Of a stretch of 64,000 nt of DNA, positions 22,605-35,870 are shown piece by piece. The stretch lies in the NCBI GenBank assembly GCA_033297075.1, contig MU858047.1:186001-250000 (forward strand), given 5' to 3'. Within the stretch, counting starts at the first letter, position 1, and each line of letters opens with the position of its first letter. The notes below the pieces were generated by a model that did no database searches, was not told where the DNA came from, and saw nothing but the letters and a program-made list of their open reading frames with translations. The DNA comes from Rhypophila decipiens (lineage: Eukaryota; Ascomycota; Sordariomycetes; Sordariales; Naviculisporaceae). Both the position numbers and the translations under genes were made by a program.

Positions 22605-25600
22605 AGCGTGATCGTTGCAGGGTATCTCTTTCCCTAGACAAAAAGGCACGGAGGTGAAGAGAGTTTCTGCTTGCCGCACAGCGAGGACAAGCTCGCCGCA
22701 TTGTGTGCATTGAGCAAGATGTGCTAGTCAACCTTGGACGTATCCGTAGAATCCCCCACAGAAGTTTAGTTGCACGGTTCCCATATATCCCCGAGTGCCC
22801 GCAAAAGAAAACGGCATGTCCCTTGTCGTTGCCATCGATATGGATCTGTCCGGAGTCTGGTGTACATGCAGTGTACCTCCCCGGCTCGAGGACACTAGGC
22901 CTCTTGGGCTTTGGTTACATCCCATATGCCGACCGTTTTGGGGAGCCTGGAGGTCGCATGAGATTGATCCGTCCAAGCCCATGGCGTCAGATGCTCGTCT
23001 GAACCATGCTCGCCGTCTCCACAGGGGATTGTCCGTGGTCAGGGCTTAGTGTCCAGAGAAGACCTCGTCCCAGTGAGGCGCCCAGCTCCAGCCCATCCAA
23101 TCCTTTCTCTCGAGTTGATGCGGGATAGCTTAACCACAACATACTGAGGCGCAGCACCTGCAAGGATCGGCAAGCTGAGACCCTGGGCGGGGCGTGAAAC
23201 TTGTTGTAAAGAGAGGTTTGACGGTCATTGGAGAGAAGACGCAAGGCTCGGGGCTGCTCTGTAACCGGCATCGCAACTCACCGTGGCAGTTGGGGGTCCT
23301 CTGGCACTCAATCGACGCTATTTGCCACCATGACTTTTTCGTCTTCTCTTGGTCGGAACATTCCGAGTGACCGGCCAGTCATTGTCAGCTACGTACTTTG
23401 AAAGAGTCCAAGAGCAATCGACATTAGACGAAGAAAAGGTGCAAGAACCCGGAGACAACTGCCTAGGAAACTCGCAAGATTCAAAGAGGGCGCCGTCCCA
23501 GGTACATTGAACTACAAGCCGAGATCCTTCATGGTCAAACTTGACCTGGTCATTGGCGGCGCAAAGGGCACACCTGAAGAAGGCTAAAACGGAGACCGTT
23601 GACGGGTAGAAAACGGAGCCCGTTGGCGCGGCTAGTCCATGCAGCCACAGGATGCAACCTGGTTCCTTGATCGCGGACCGAAACCTTGGCAAAGACAGGG
23701 GTGCTTGGCTGCTAGGGGGTCGATCGTTGGTTCGATAAATCGGCTCTCAGTGCACTCGCATTCAGTGAGAGCTCCCCAGGTATGTACATGGCTCTCATCA
23801 GGATTCATCGATATTGAGAAGCAGTACCTACATACACCTATTCACAAACTCATACCTCGGATTGCTTGACCGGGCCGGGACATGTAGAAGCTATCCCATG
23901 AGTGTCAGTTGATATTAATGTTAGAATGGACATCTGGAGGCCTGGAGAAATAAAGTGGATAGTGGAGGAAACAAAGGGGTCAGTGGTGCAGTGTCGCGTG
24001 TTTAGGGGGGGCGGTCTTAGCACGGTGTATGCTCACACGTTGCAAACAGCTAGGTGCTGCTCAAGCCCACTTGAAACGACTTCAAGCAAAGTTACTCTCT
24101 TGCGATGAGCAATGATCAAGAGCAGTCGTCTGAATATTTTCGGTTCCTGAAATTGCTGCCATCATATTAAACAAGGGAACAAACGAGGTCAGTCAAACTT
24201 GACCTGTAAGCTCAATCTTGTCGACGTGGGGTTGAACATGAGAATGGGAGGTACGTAGGGCTGGAGTCTTGCGAGAACATGGTAACCCAATTTGGTTAGC
24301 AGTGTCCAGGACCCTAAACAGAAATGAAAAACGTCAAGCCACGCTTGATGTACGTAAGCATATTCGCAGGTGTACCGTATGGGTATGGGGTTGTGGCAGT
24401 CGGTAAACAGCGATTGGCTCTTCATGAGGACAACTCCACGTTTCAGACTGACTCTCGTCGGTTGTCTCGGTTGTCTCATCTGGGAGAAAAGGTCTTTTTG
24501 GGAACATCCAGGGTGGGACCGGGGTCTCGATCCGGTGGCTCGAACAGAGCTTGGGACTCGAGCCTGTGCACGACGGACAATACACGTGTACAGTATCGTA
24601 CGCATTACCCACACAACACATTGGTCTCGGTATATTGCTAATATGGCGACAACGGTGAATGATGGCACCAGAGCCTCAAGAAAAGCCTGGTTTTATGATC
24701 CGAGGTACACTACCGACCGGCCTCTCCCGTATCTGCTACTATCTTTGGAGTGATCGATGACAGGGGTGGGTGTTGGGACATGGTTGTGAGACAGATCGAG
24801 AAGAAGCCCCTTGCAAACGGTGGCCAGACTTCAATGTGTGCCTGTTTCAGTGATATCGACACAAGCGACTCGAAGACGGTGAACTTGATGCGATCATGGC
24901 CAAATCTCGGGAGTTGGGAGCGACCAAAAATCGGTCTTATGAAGACATCTGTGATGTTGGCTGTCTTGAGAGCTCGAGCCGGACCAGGGTGCCTTGACAG
25001 ATCTCTACATAAGAGGCTGTTGATGTTTCGAACTGGTCGTTGGTGGGTGGGAAGCGAGGGTCCTTGAACGTTCAGAGACAAGGAATTACTGACTTTGGCT
25101 GCGATATGGTTATGAATATGTGCCGAAATCCTGTGCGGGTTCAAAAAGAGAAGTTCAAGACTTGTGAGTTGATGTTTGCATGGGTCCGCTGGCCTCAGGT
25201 TGATGCATGCACCGTGGGAGCCGAGGTGAAGAACTCACGGCATCAAACCTCTCAACTCACATTTGACATGAACCATCGTTCCTTCTCTCCCAAGAGAATA
25301 CTGCATAGAATAGAGTTTCCATGGAGTTTAGGTATCTGTCATTCACAACACGGGCAGATTTGAAAGCAAGGCACGTTTCGCGCTTCCAGCGTCTTCAGGA
25401 CCTTTCCCGGGCACGCCGGGATACTTTCATGTTTCCTCCAATAGGGAAAGGCTCATTGGATCTACGGATGCCTACTGGAATTTATGCATTCTGATGCTGC
25501 TCCTTCTTGTCCCATGATGAAGATTCACACCGAGCCTTGTTCCATCGACATTACTGGTTCATAAAGACGATAAACAAATTTGGGAAGGATGTGCTTGTCA

Positions 25601-28600
25601 AATATGCCGATCTGACCTTGGTGGGCCCTCACCGGCATTTTCTTTTCAACAAAGATGAACCGACGACGGAATCCTTCAACACAATGGAGAAAAAAACACT
25701 TCACAACGCATTCGCAATGTTCAGCAACTCATTTTATGCATGTGATCAAGTTTTATCCTTGAGACATCCCACTACTCAACGTCACCGTCGTCGATCCCCT
25801 CGTGGCTACACATCTGGAGAATTCAGACTACCCTGCATCCCCTCCTCGATATGCACTGAGCCATCTTGTGCACTTCCGCCTCTCCCCGAGCCTGGACTTT
25901 CAACTTGTTGGGTCGGCTCTTTGAATGGATGCTTCCAGAGCCAACGTGTCATGACTTTGCCGCAATCACCAAGGTGGTACGCATTTCAAAGTGGAGGGTG
26001 GCTCACGATATGTTTAATTCCTTCCAGATGCTATCTAGATTCCCGCTTCCTGACCATTCTTTTCAGATTCGAGTATGCTATTGAGTGAGAAACCAATTTT
26101 TGAGTAAATTGGGCCGCATCCTCTCAGATATCTCATCTCTGTACCTTCATCACATCGGGTGGCTGAAACCCGTCTGTCATGTCCACTTGTCTCTCGGTTG
26201 ATCATGGAAAGACATGGAACTTGGGTGCCGTTGGGTTCCTAATTAAAGATGCAGTGGTTGAAAGGCCCAGTCGGTGACTCGGTTCCTCAGACTGCCCCCC
26301 CAGTTCTGGAAGCTGAGCCGCCATTTTTACCAGACTGCCATATCGTTGGTACTCGTGCCACGGATATATTCTTTGCACGCAGCTCCCGAGTCGCAATATC
26401 TGGCAAGCCGCCTTGCCGGCATTCGGGACTAACACGTGCGTAGGTCCGTTTAGGGCCCTTGTTGACGGAGCTCCGTTGCTCCCAAGTTGGGCAAGTGGTT
26501 CCCGGCGCTCCGGTTCGGCTTCCAAGGTGCATTGTAGTGCATTCTGCCTGCAGCATGAGCACATATTCTCGCTAAAGTCAACTACTTCTTCACTATCCGC
26601 ATACTCGTGATATCCCAGGCCCTTGGATGGGAAATCCCTTGCACAGTTGGTAGGCGCTGCCTGGCTTCGGACACCAAACGTTTCCGTGGCCTCGTCATGA
26701 TTCCAACCAGTTCTCCTCAGTCGGGCATCGATATGGTTTGCATTCTTCCCTTTCTCATTTCAGAGGAGCGGCGATGGGATAACCTTTCGATAATCTTCCG
26801 TCGAGTTGGCCAAGCTTGAGGAGGCAATCTCTCACCACTTTCCACGCCGCAGGACTACCTCAAGGCAATCTGGACTGCCCAGTGGCAATCAATTTGAACC
26901 GTGCCAAGGTTTCCATGTCAGTGTCCAGAGGCAGTGTGCTTCAAGACAAAAGCATCCGAAAAGGCAGTTCCCCATGGCCCCGACGCCCCCAATCTCATTG
27001 AGTTTGCCCAGTATCATGGCCTGTTGGTGTTGACTTGACCGAGCTCTCGGTGACAAACGTCAACTTGCAACAGAAGTCTGAGGCGCACGTCTCAACATGC
27101 AATCGAGGAGTATCTGATCTGAGGTTTGATTACAAAACAAGAACCCATGTCCTAGTCTCGATACCATTTCAAGACTCTTACAATGACTGCTGCCTAGCTG
27201 CATTCGTTCTGAATTGAAGGATCTCGCTCACAAAGACGAAGCAAGCCCATCAAGTAGATATGTCCTTGTATGTGCGAGCGCGGCAATCTCTCTGCGGTTA
27301 AGGAATAGGTGTCCATGAATTGGGACCTCCACCACTGTCATGGCGGGTAATCGTTGGTTTCAGTAATTCTCTGCCGGCTGCGAATGGGATCATGGTACCT
27401 TCGTCCCAGGTACGCAAATGAGGGATGTGGAAGCAGGCACGAGGTAATCTCTAATCTTCTACAAGGATACCACCATCAACAGGACTCATGAGGGCCTCGA
27501 AGAGGAGACATTAGCCTCGATTGTACAAACCTGGACTTGACACACAGTCATCACTGTCAGTGATAGTGTCAGCCTGAGCTTCAAGACTCAGGGTCCCTTG
27601 ATCTTGCTTACGTACTCTTGCGGCCCGCAGCCACATGAATTCACCGACCAAGTTGAACCAAGATTATCCAGGACAAGGTGACCTTCGGGACTCACCACTA
27701 CGAGGTCTCCATGGCGACCTTGTCCTGTATCTGTCAAGAGAAACGTCGCCGCGTTCCGACAGCGCAAACGGCGCGGAAGGGTTCCTGTTCCTGGGGAGCA
27801 CGGCGTGCCGCCCGCCCTGATACCAACCTCCCCGGTTGATGTTACTATAGTTAGCGACGAGTGGGATTGGGTGCATGTGCGATGTTGGATAAAAGCTTGG
27901 ACGGAGATGAGTCCCGACTTGCGGGCGGAATTAAGAGATCAGAGCCAGAATCCTTCTCTTTGATGGTTCGTGGAATGTGGCGGCGGTGGCAAAGCAAAAG
28001 TCCGATGCAGAGTTCACTGTTCCGTCTCCTCTGGTGGCTGAACAGCGGAACCCACGATCTGAAGGCACGGATCAACAAGAGATTCTAACACATTCATTGC
28101 AACCTAACGTGGCATGATCATGTGGGATGTCGTGCAGAGAGGCTCTCTGGGTGGATAACCAGGATCTGGATCTTTCGTTGTTTGACGAGGCTCTTTTCCG
28201 TCTCTCGACGACATCCACTTGGCATGGCTCGCTCTTCACACCCTCTTGGTATATACCACATACTGATGGATCCAATGGCATGCCAGTGAATGATCCTTCC
28301 GGTGTCAACGTCCAGCCACGATGGACTAGCCGTCCTAGCAGGCCGGTCTCGCTCAATGGTGATGACTCGATCTGAGATGGGGCCAATTATCCGACCCTAC
28401 TGTCTCAAGGTCTTCTAGAGGCCTAGTTGTGAGCTCGGCTTGACTTCATGCAATTTATTCGGATGACATGGCCTTTTATCGGGACATTGACATGTTCCCT
28501 AAAGTCGATGTCAGTCCAAAGGAGATATTCAATCTACGACCAACGGGCGGGCTTACAGACAATCTATCTCCGACAGGTCCAACCACTTGTGCCCCTTCTC

Positions 28601-30076
28601 TTCCCGATTGACTCAGCAGAGGGAGGAATATTTAGATTTCCTCAGTTCGGCGCGGGAATAAGTTGATCAGGGACCCGAAATCCTCCTTGGTACTTGTGTG
28701 AAAGAAGAATAACCGGCCAGGTAAAGGACCTGGCGACGACCAACAAGGCCATCCGAAGCATTCGTATGCGGCGTTTGTTGAACCACGGTGTCGAAAGACG
28801 GGAGACGGGCGGAACGGAAGAAACTGCCCCCACGATAGAGGCAAGACGTACGGATAGATGGGTGGACATACCAATGAGTGTATGATATGGATTCCTTGCA
28901 GCTCTTTTGCAACAACACACTAGCGGAATCAGTTCACCTTGCTAGCACTTCGTCTGTCGAACACCCTCGCCGCCTCGTTGCGTTCCGAGCCGGATGGAGG
29001 AATGATGGGTTCATCAGGAACTGTGCCGCGGTTTGACAGTCTCACTCGTTCCTTCCCCGCTGCCCACTCAAGGCAGGAAAGCACGTACTCCATACACTGA
29101 CCATTTTCCAGAGAGAGAGAAAACGGTAACTGTCAAGCAGATACGGAGTCTTTATTCGGTTACTCTTTCCAATGTCATTCTTTTACGGCCGGGACGACAA
29201 GGAAGGCAGAAACTCAACCCACTTCCCTCTTCAAACATGCCGAACAGGCACACTGCAAGAAATCGATCCTTCCCCCGCTTCTGATAAGATCTTTCAAAGG
29301 ATTCTGGGATCTCAAAGGGGATTTAATAATTATCATCCTTTCATGTTTTGTATAAGCCGGGCTTTAATGTCAAGGTATGAGCAAGTGAGGGAGCCTATCT
29401 GTCTACCTAGGTGAGTGTGACAGCCTCATCCTCATATGTACGTACACCACAACCATTGCCAATACTTAGCGGTTGCGCATGAAGTCACAAGCGCGCGGAC
29501 GACGGAGATTGCAACCCATTTGCCGCATGTCGTCCAAAGTTTAAGCGCGAGCGGGTTTCTGGACCGGAGGAAGGAGCCCAGATCACACACCACACCAGGC
29601 ACACACAAGAACATGCTGTTGTGTGACTCACAGCAGAGAACGACATCCTCCCGATGGCTATATATTTGCCATGAATAAATATCCAAGCCAAACTTCTACA
29701 TTCATATCAGTATTTATTATCCGTCCTCTGAGAAGCAAATCCTCAAACTTTGAGTCCCGGGGCTTGTCAGCCGTTCTGAACATGAGACAGGAAGTTGAAG
29801 TACAAACCCTGTGAAGGCAATGTTCACCTCATCTTCTGGTGCGGGTTTGATGGCGCAAGCCGGACGAAAAGTCCGTAATGAGAAAGATGGAATATATCTC
29901 TCATAGCCACAACGTATCTAACCAACACTTGTTTCAAGACAGATTCTAGGAACGATGGTATCTGCCTTTTCCCGTTGCCTGCGTAACTCCCAGATCGAAC
30001 TGAATCTAGGATCTCGCGCCTTGCTTGTAGGTATGTCTCACCGAGCTGAAGTATTCCACCGGCCGCGGCGCAGACA

Positions 30077-30099
30077 ACACACACACACACACACACACA
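30077..30099 (+). repeat. (CA)n microsatellite
   Basis: An uninterrupted AC dinucleotide run of about 11 units lies within the gene-free region. No gene is nearby. Confidence 0.9.
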
Positions 30100-33000
30100 A
30101 GTTCTTTACACCTCAGCTATCGTGCTGCTGTGTATTACCTTGCACACCTAAGTATGGCGTAGCACGCTTTCTGACCCTCACGTGCAAGCAAAGTAGGATA
30201 GGTAGATACATGGACCCTGGACTTGGGGAGCCAACTACTTGGTTCCTGAGACGCTGGGAATACCAACGTTCCAACCAGGTAGGCACGGTTAGGTAACTCA
30301 CGCCGCCATCGCCGCAGCCGGGATTATATACCGCACATACCGCATTCTTGTAGAAGCATGCACGGAATCTAGGTTGGTACGGGATATAGACCAAGATGTG
30401 CAAGGGCAAGATTCCAGAACCCTAGTTCAAGTTGAACCCGCCGCTTAGTGAATCAGATTTTTTGATCGTATCCTAGGACTGCAGCAGGTTGGGTGCACGG
30501 TTCTATCTAACGACATGGACATGGGGGCTTCGATGGAAACCCCCGGGTTTTGAGTGGATTCTGATTATTATACTCATATATTTACAATGGTCCAGAATGG
30601 CATTTCGTATCTAGGATCTTGCGGGATCAATGTTGGTTGTTTGTTGGTGATGGACAGCGGCATAGATCATTGACGGTCAGGGGCTACACTGAGATCCAAC
30701 ATCCATCAATGACAATAGAACCCTGAATCCGTCGAATATGCAGTAATTATAATTCATGATAGCTATATGGCCATCAAGACGTAGTAGAGAAATCAGGCAT
30801 ACTATTACCCAGACTTTACCAACATACCATAGCTGCTAACTATGTTCACCATAGAGGAGCGATATGTCTGATCCTCAATCCTGATTTTTTTCGGTGTGGA
30901 TATGACTTGAGCAACCTCACCGCACTTTTTCCGTGGTGGGAAAGTCAAACTCACCAAATTCCCATATATTATGTACATGCTGGGTGGTGGGTAGATTGGA
31001 CGCTGAGGGTGGCACGACAGCATTTTGTTCCTCAAAGAGGTTATAAACTCATAGTCACGGGGCCACATATAATTACTTGGTCATTCATCATCATCCTAAC
31101 TCACATTCGAAAAGTCGAGATTAGTCGGTGGCTGGTGAGATGATCTGATCTCATCTCACACGGTCTCACGCACCTGGGGGCCGATTGTTTGATGTATAAG
31201 ATGTATATAAGATTTAGATGACGAACTCGCCGTGCAAGTGGCGAGCCGATTCGGGAAGCAAGTTACGAGATTTTACCAGCCTCACAAGCCTCGTCAGCAT
31301 GGATTAAACTATTGACTTTGGTTTGTTTCGTGTGGCGGGTTGGTTGGTATTCTTGAGTAAATCTATCAGTGCATTCATTCAGTTGTTATTAGTGAGATTA
31401 ATCCGTTTTCTGTCTGGTGGCCAAGATTAAGTTTTATGAGCCTCGATCTGTTTTGCCAGAGTAAGTGAGATTTAGGTAAGTGAGTGAGCAAGGTGAGATA
31501 TAAAAGATCAGGTGAGCGAGCGAATGAGCGCCACCCGCTTCCCTTTTTAAAAAAAATAAAAGCATTCATAACTCACCAACATACTCCGTATCCCGTTAGG
31601 GGGAATAGGCCTGGATTTATCACAATCCCATCTCACATCTCACATAGTTATTAGCTCACCCACCAAGTTATATGTAATATGTTTCACAAAACAAAACTAA
31701 AATCTCTCATGGTGGTCATCTCCCACCACACAGCGCACCTCCGTCTCCGCGTCAAATTTCCTTCCTTCCGTTCCGTTGTTCCCCCGCCGCATGCCGATGT
31801 AGGACTGGATTTAGTGCCCGCCCCGGATGACGGGATCCGTTCCGTTATCTTCACTCAGGTTGGTTGACCTGCGTTAGTCTCCGTTTTTTAAGTGTCTGGT
31901 GTTATTCTCCGCTTATCATGTTCATGCGGTGCAATACAACTGTACTGGGGTGCTGCGGTACAGGATTACTTACTTGTTTTGTGCATGGTGAGATTGAGAT
32001 GGGGTTGATCAAGTTGGCAGAGGCTTACTTATTTCCACAAATCTTAGAAGTTCGGTACCTCTTATGTACCGTACCGTACCTCAAATATGTCTTGTTGGCG
32101 CATGTCAGTCAGATAAGAACAAGACAAAACCGCCTGATATATAATAACTGATTGATAAAGAAGTTGGTCTGTTATTGGTTTAAATTAATAACTCGTTATT
32201 ACAGGCGACCTCTTAGTGTGGTGTGGTGGTCTTCAAGATAAGTTGGTCTGAACTCCTATATGGCCGGTAAACAGGCCTTCGAACTTGTGACGAGAAGCTA
32301 CTACCTATGTAGTACCTATGTGTAAGTGAGCTTTGTAATTCACACCTTTTCATAAACGAACCACAGCTCTTGACAAGGTATCTCATGAATGAGCATTCAA
32401 GAACATGGCTCGAGAATCTAGATGGGTCCAAGTCAAAGGAAGTTGGCAAAGTCGGTGCAAATCTTCACAGCTATGCTTAAGCCGATCTTCTTTTAAATTT
32501 GACTGGTTGCCTCGTACCCTGCGACAATGGGAGCCTACTGCTTGCTCATTATTCTTCTTCACATAGATCGTGTTAATGCTTCGAGACTCAGGCAAAAATA
32601 GGTAGCGACATTATCCGTGTTTCTGGCTTATGAACATGATCCATCAGATTGACAGATGATGCCAGTCGAATATCTGCGCAAGGCCAGGTGAAGATGGCGC
32701 AGACTCGGGGACTTTCGGAATATCATAAAGAATCTCACAAGCTGAGTGAGGCAAGGCGGCGATGATAGTCTGGAGGATCGATTTCATGTGCCACACGCAG
32801 CTGAAAGACCGCCCGACGACCGCCAGCTGACATGGTGCTTGAATGTTTATGCCGAGGCTTTCTGCGAGTAAGTAAACAGTGGGCTGATTCAGCTCGGGAG
32901 GATTCATCTCAGAGTTTGATAGTTGGTAGGAGAGAAATTGGCAAAAGGCGCGGGTGGCTGGTTGGTGTGGTGATATGGGGTCTATATTCGCCAAAAGCGA

Positions 33001-33182
33001 GGCAAGAGAAAAGGCTCGAACTGTAACGAACAAGTGGAAGGAAGAGAAGGAGGAAGAGAAAGAGATAGGATGTTTGTGAGCGAACGAATGAAAAGCAATA
33101 GGGCCAAGTTGGTAGTTGCGACTGATTCTGGAGAGCAACAAAAATACTTTTCGATTTTTATCTCGGTGTAAAAGAAAATATT

Positions 33183-33280
33183 TGCCCCGTAACAGGATTG
33201 AACTGTTGACCTTCGCATAGACTTGATAGAACCAATGAATTCTATTAGTACGACGCTCTAACCAGCTGAGCTAACAGGGC
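33183..33280 (-). tRNA. tRNA-Ile(AAT) with intron
   Basis: On minus, the acceptor arms GCCCTGT and ACGGGGC pair over seven positions with a discriminator A. The D arm is GCTC...GAGC. The anticodon stem TCGTA pairs with TGCGA (one G-U) around the loop C-T-AAT-A. The T arm is AACAG-TTCAATC-CTGTT. A 24-nt intron sits in the canonical place, just after the base 3' of the anticodon. Anticodon AAT reads isoleucine codons after A34-to-inosine editing. The B box is GTTCAATCC. Confidence 0.93.
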
Positions 33281-33412
33281 CTGCTTTCTGTGATGTTTAT
33301 TTATGTCCCTGATTGTTCTTATTCACTTGACTGCTGGGTCAAGAGGTTAAAAGTTAAAGTAGAAAGAGAAAGGAGACAGTCAAAAAGGAAACAGAAACAG
33401 TCCTTGTATGTT

Positions 33413-33507
33413 CTCTCCCGCCGGGAATTGAACCCGGGTCTCGAGCGGAGTCGGACTACCGAGGGCGGAATGACAAGCTCACATACTGACCACTATACTA
33501 CGGAAGA
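33413..33507 (-). tRNA. tRNA-Asp(GTC) with intron
   Basis: On minus, TCTTCCG pairs with CGGGAGA as the acceptor stem, with discriminator G as expected for tRNA-Asp. D-arm sequence TAGTATAGTGGTCAGTAT is typical of fungal tRNA-Asp. The anticodon stem TGAGC pairs with GCTCG around T-T-GTC-A. The T arm is CCGGG-TTCAATT-CCCGG. A 23-nt intron follows the base 3' of the anticodon. It lies 132 bp upstream of the tRNA-Ile gene on the same strand, with no sign of co-transcription. Confidence 0.93.
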
Positions 33508-33808
33508 TGTTGCGAGTGTGGACACTCGTCGTAGTGGGACTGCTACCGTTTGGTGAGAGGGTGTGCTGGAAGAAGAGTATTTATTGCCAAAGTATTCTTT
33601 TGGGTTTCCACAGGTGGGTTTTGTGGCAAGTTCACGAGTCAGAGATGGGAGGAGGACAGTGCGGCCACCGGTGGATCCCCGATATCCGGATGCCTTGAAC
33701 TTACAATCGGGAACTTTTCAGGCGGTGAATATTGTTTGTGAACTGCATCATCGGATACTGAAGAAGACCGGCTTGCTCGAGAAGATATATTGCTTTTGGT
33801 CATGTTGC
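33508..33808. other. Spacer between tRNA-Asp and the acyl-CoA dehydrogenase
   Basis: This holds tRNA-Asp 5' flank and the 3' region of the acyl-CoA dehydrogenase gene. I see nothing else. Confidence 0.5.
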
Positions 33809-35870
33809 TCAAAGCTTGGCCATCTTCTCGCCAACCCCCTTACTCCCGTAAACAATTGCCAAATCCAAATCGAAGCTGTTGCCCCCCTTCCCAGCCTGAA
33901 CCTCACCAAAGCCTCGCTTGTTCAGATACCTGTTACACATGGCGTCAATCTCTCTGCCCGGATTAACCTTTGCATCAACCAGATACAAAACAGCCATCAA
34001 GACCTCGGCAATCCGGAAAGTAATATCTCTCGCCTCTGGAAGCAAATTCCCCTGGCTCTCTTTTTCCAGTCTTTCCCTCAGCTTGTTCCAGCCCGATTGA
34101 ACTTTGTCACCGACAGAACCAGAGCTCGCCAGCTTTAGGCCATCACTGACAAACCAGTCCATCGCCGAAAGGCTCTCTTTCCCAGCGACTGGGTGCTTGA
34201 GAGCGCGCAAAGTATCACTGCTCAGAAGATCGGTCGTTCCCTCCCAAATAGCGCCAACACAGGCATCACGGAAAATGCGTGCGAGATTGATATGTTCCGA
34301 CTCGGAGTTGATCAGGTATCCGACCCCACCGAGGGATTCCATGCAGCCAAAGACCAGAGGGATCGTGGTCTCGCAGATGTAGGCCTTATGGAGAGAGGAA
34401 AGGATCCGAAGGAGTGGTGATATCAAGTGCTTCGGCGGAGGGCTGAGAGCAACCGTTGCATTGGCAGCAGCGGCGGCTGATGCCTGAGAAGGTCTAGACA
34501 TATGTTCGTCGAGGCCGAGGATATAGAGGGTATAGAAATCAAGCAGCATCATGCCGTGGTAATCCACCGTCGTGTTGGCGAGGGTGCGCATGTGGAGTGG
34601 GTGCTTGTACAGAGGGGTCCGTTTGCCTTTGCCGACACCGATCTCGCGGACTAGGGCATACGCTTTGGCGACGGCGATGCTGCGGCCGAGGTATCCCATG
34701 GAGGACACCGAAGAGTGTACTCGGGTGATGTTGAGGATTGTGCTGATCTCCTGGATCCCCTTGCCTTCTTCTCCGATCATCCAGCCGCGCATGCCTTTTA
34801 GCTCGAGCTCGGCCGTGGGAAGCGACTGGGTGCCAAACTTGGATTTTAGGCGTTGGATGGTGATGCCGTTGAGCTCGGTGCCGCCACCCTTTTGCCCTGT
34901 TATGGAGACCAGGGACGGGTTATGCCGTCTCATGGGCGCAAAGAAGGCACTGACTCCCAGCCCGGGCTTGGTCCTGGCCAGCAAGATAGTCATCTGCGAG
35001 TCGGTTGCGCTGGAGAACCACTTGAATCCGCTGATGGACCAAGGCCCGAGAGGGGTCTTTTCAGCGGCAGAAGCCAAGGGGGTTGTAGCAGAATCTGGGT
35101 ATGGGTCGTAGACTGCCACGGTTTCTGTTTGGGAGACATCGCTACCACCAGTTCGTTCTGTCATCCACTGGCCGCTGGTCCAGGCATTGGCGGGATCACG
35201 CGATATGAGGTGGTTATAGGCGGTCTGAAGAACTTGTCTTTGAACGTCGGTCAAACCGCCCTGCCTAGAGAGGTGGCGCTGAAGGAGACGGGCGGCGCCA
35301 TCTTGCATAGCCGCCGGACATAGTGTGTTGGCGCAGGAGGCTTCCCACAAGTGGCATCGAAGGAACTGGACGAGGCGGTTGTAAGGACCGTAGTTGGTGT
35401 CGTAGTTGTATGCCACAAAGCTGGGTGGTGTTAGATGGCATCCTAGCAGGAGTAAGTTGACGAAACCCGTGACTTACCCCCGAGCAAGACCAAAGTCTTG
35501 CAGCTTCCTCCATCCCTCAGTAACTACGAGCTCACTCTTTGGCCTTCCAAAGGCGTCTCGGCCGCTTCCACGGAGATAGGGTTGGTTCTTTTCGGCATCG
35601 GTGATCCAGTCAAAGATTTGCTGTGACAAGACTTCCTGGCCGAGTTGTTCGATTTCAGGGCCGACCTTGTCCAGAATGGAGGCCGGAACAAAGACTACAG
35701 TGACAAGTTAGACCGTGAATTTGAACATTTTATCATGGGGATTATACATGAGATGAAATGATGATAGACATACGTTTGGCAATCCGTTGGAAGCTTACAT
35801 CGTCATGGAACTGGTTTTCCAGAACTGGCAGCCTCTGAAAGAAACCGGTGTTTGAACTGGACGGCTCCAT
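33809..35870 (-). CDS. Peroxisomal AidB-like acyl-CoA dehydrogenase
   Basis: Exons (minus) 35870-35774, 35694-35478 and 35420-33809 give 641 residues. The ACAD fold is shown by TERTGGSDVS (about 192-201), WSISGFKWFSSA, the middle-domain segment RLKSKFGTQSLPTAELEL, and IWEGTT near the C-terminal helical domain. The long N-terminal region before the fold and the WEGTTDLLSSDTLRAL segment resemble E. coli AidB and fungal acyl-CoA dehydrogenases of that branch. The protein ends in AKL, a good PTS1 signal, so I infer a peroxisomal location; the substrate is not known from sequence. The gene is divergent from the ERCC6L2-like gene, 531 bp between start codons. A CCTCGG core (36041-36046 as CCGAGG) lies 171 bp upstream, suggesting FarA/FarB-type fatty-acid control. 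Confidence 0.9.

Larger units (their letters stand above)
21059..33182. other. 12-kb gene-free region upstream of the ORP1-like gene
   Basis: I could not assemble any gene with recognisable motifs on either strand. The left 1.3 kb probably holds the 5' leader and core promoter of the ORP1-like gene. Other content includes a G-tract repeat at 22577-22604, a CA microsatellite at 30077-30099, and TACGGAGT/TACTCCGTA words at 29142 and 31582. A more AT-rich stretch at about 31,100-32,350 has short repeated words such as GTACC x3 at 32066-32080. The longest open frame (25507-26088, +) has some protein-like segments in shifting frames but no domain. Confidence 0.45.

Noticed and set aside
25507..26088. 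193-codon plus-strand open frame in the gene desert, with protein-like segments in two other frames
   Set aside because: No recognisable domain and frame changes without splice sites; at best an old pseudogene, not enough to annotate.
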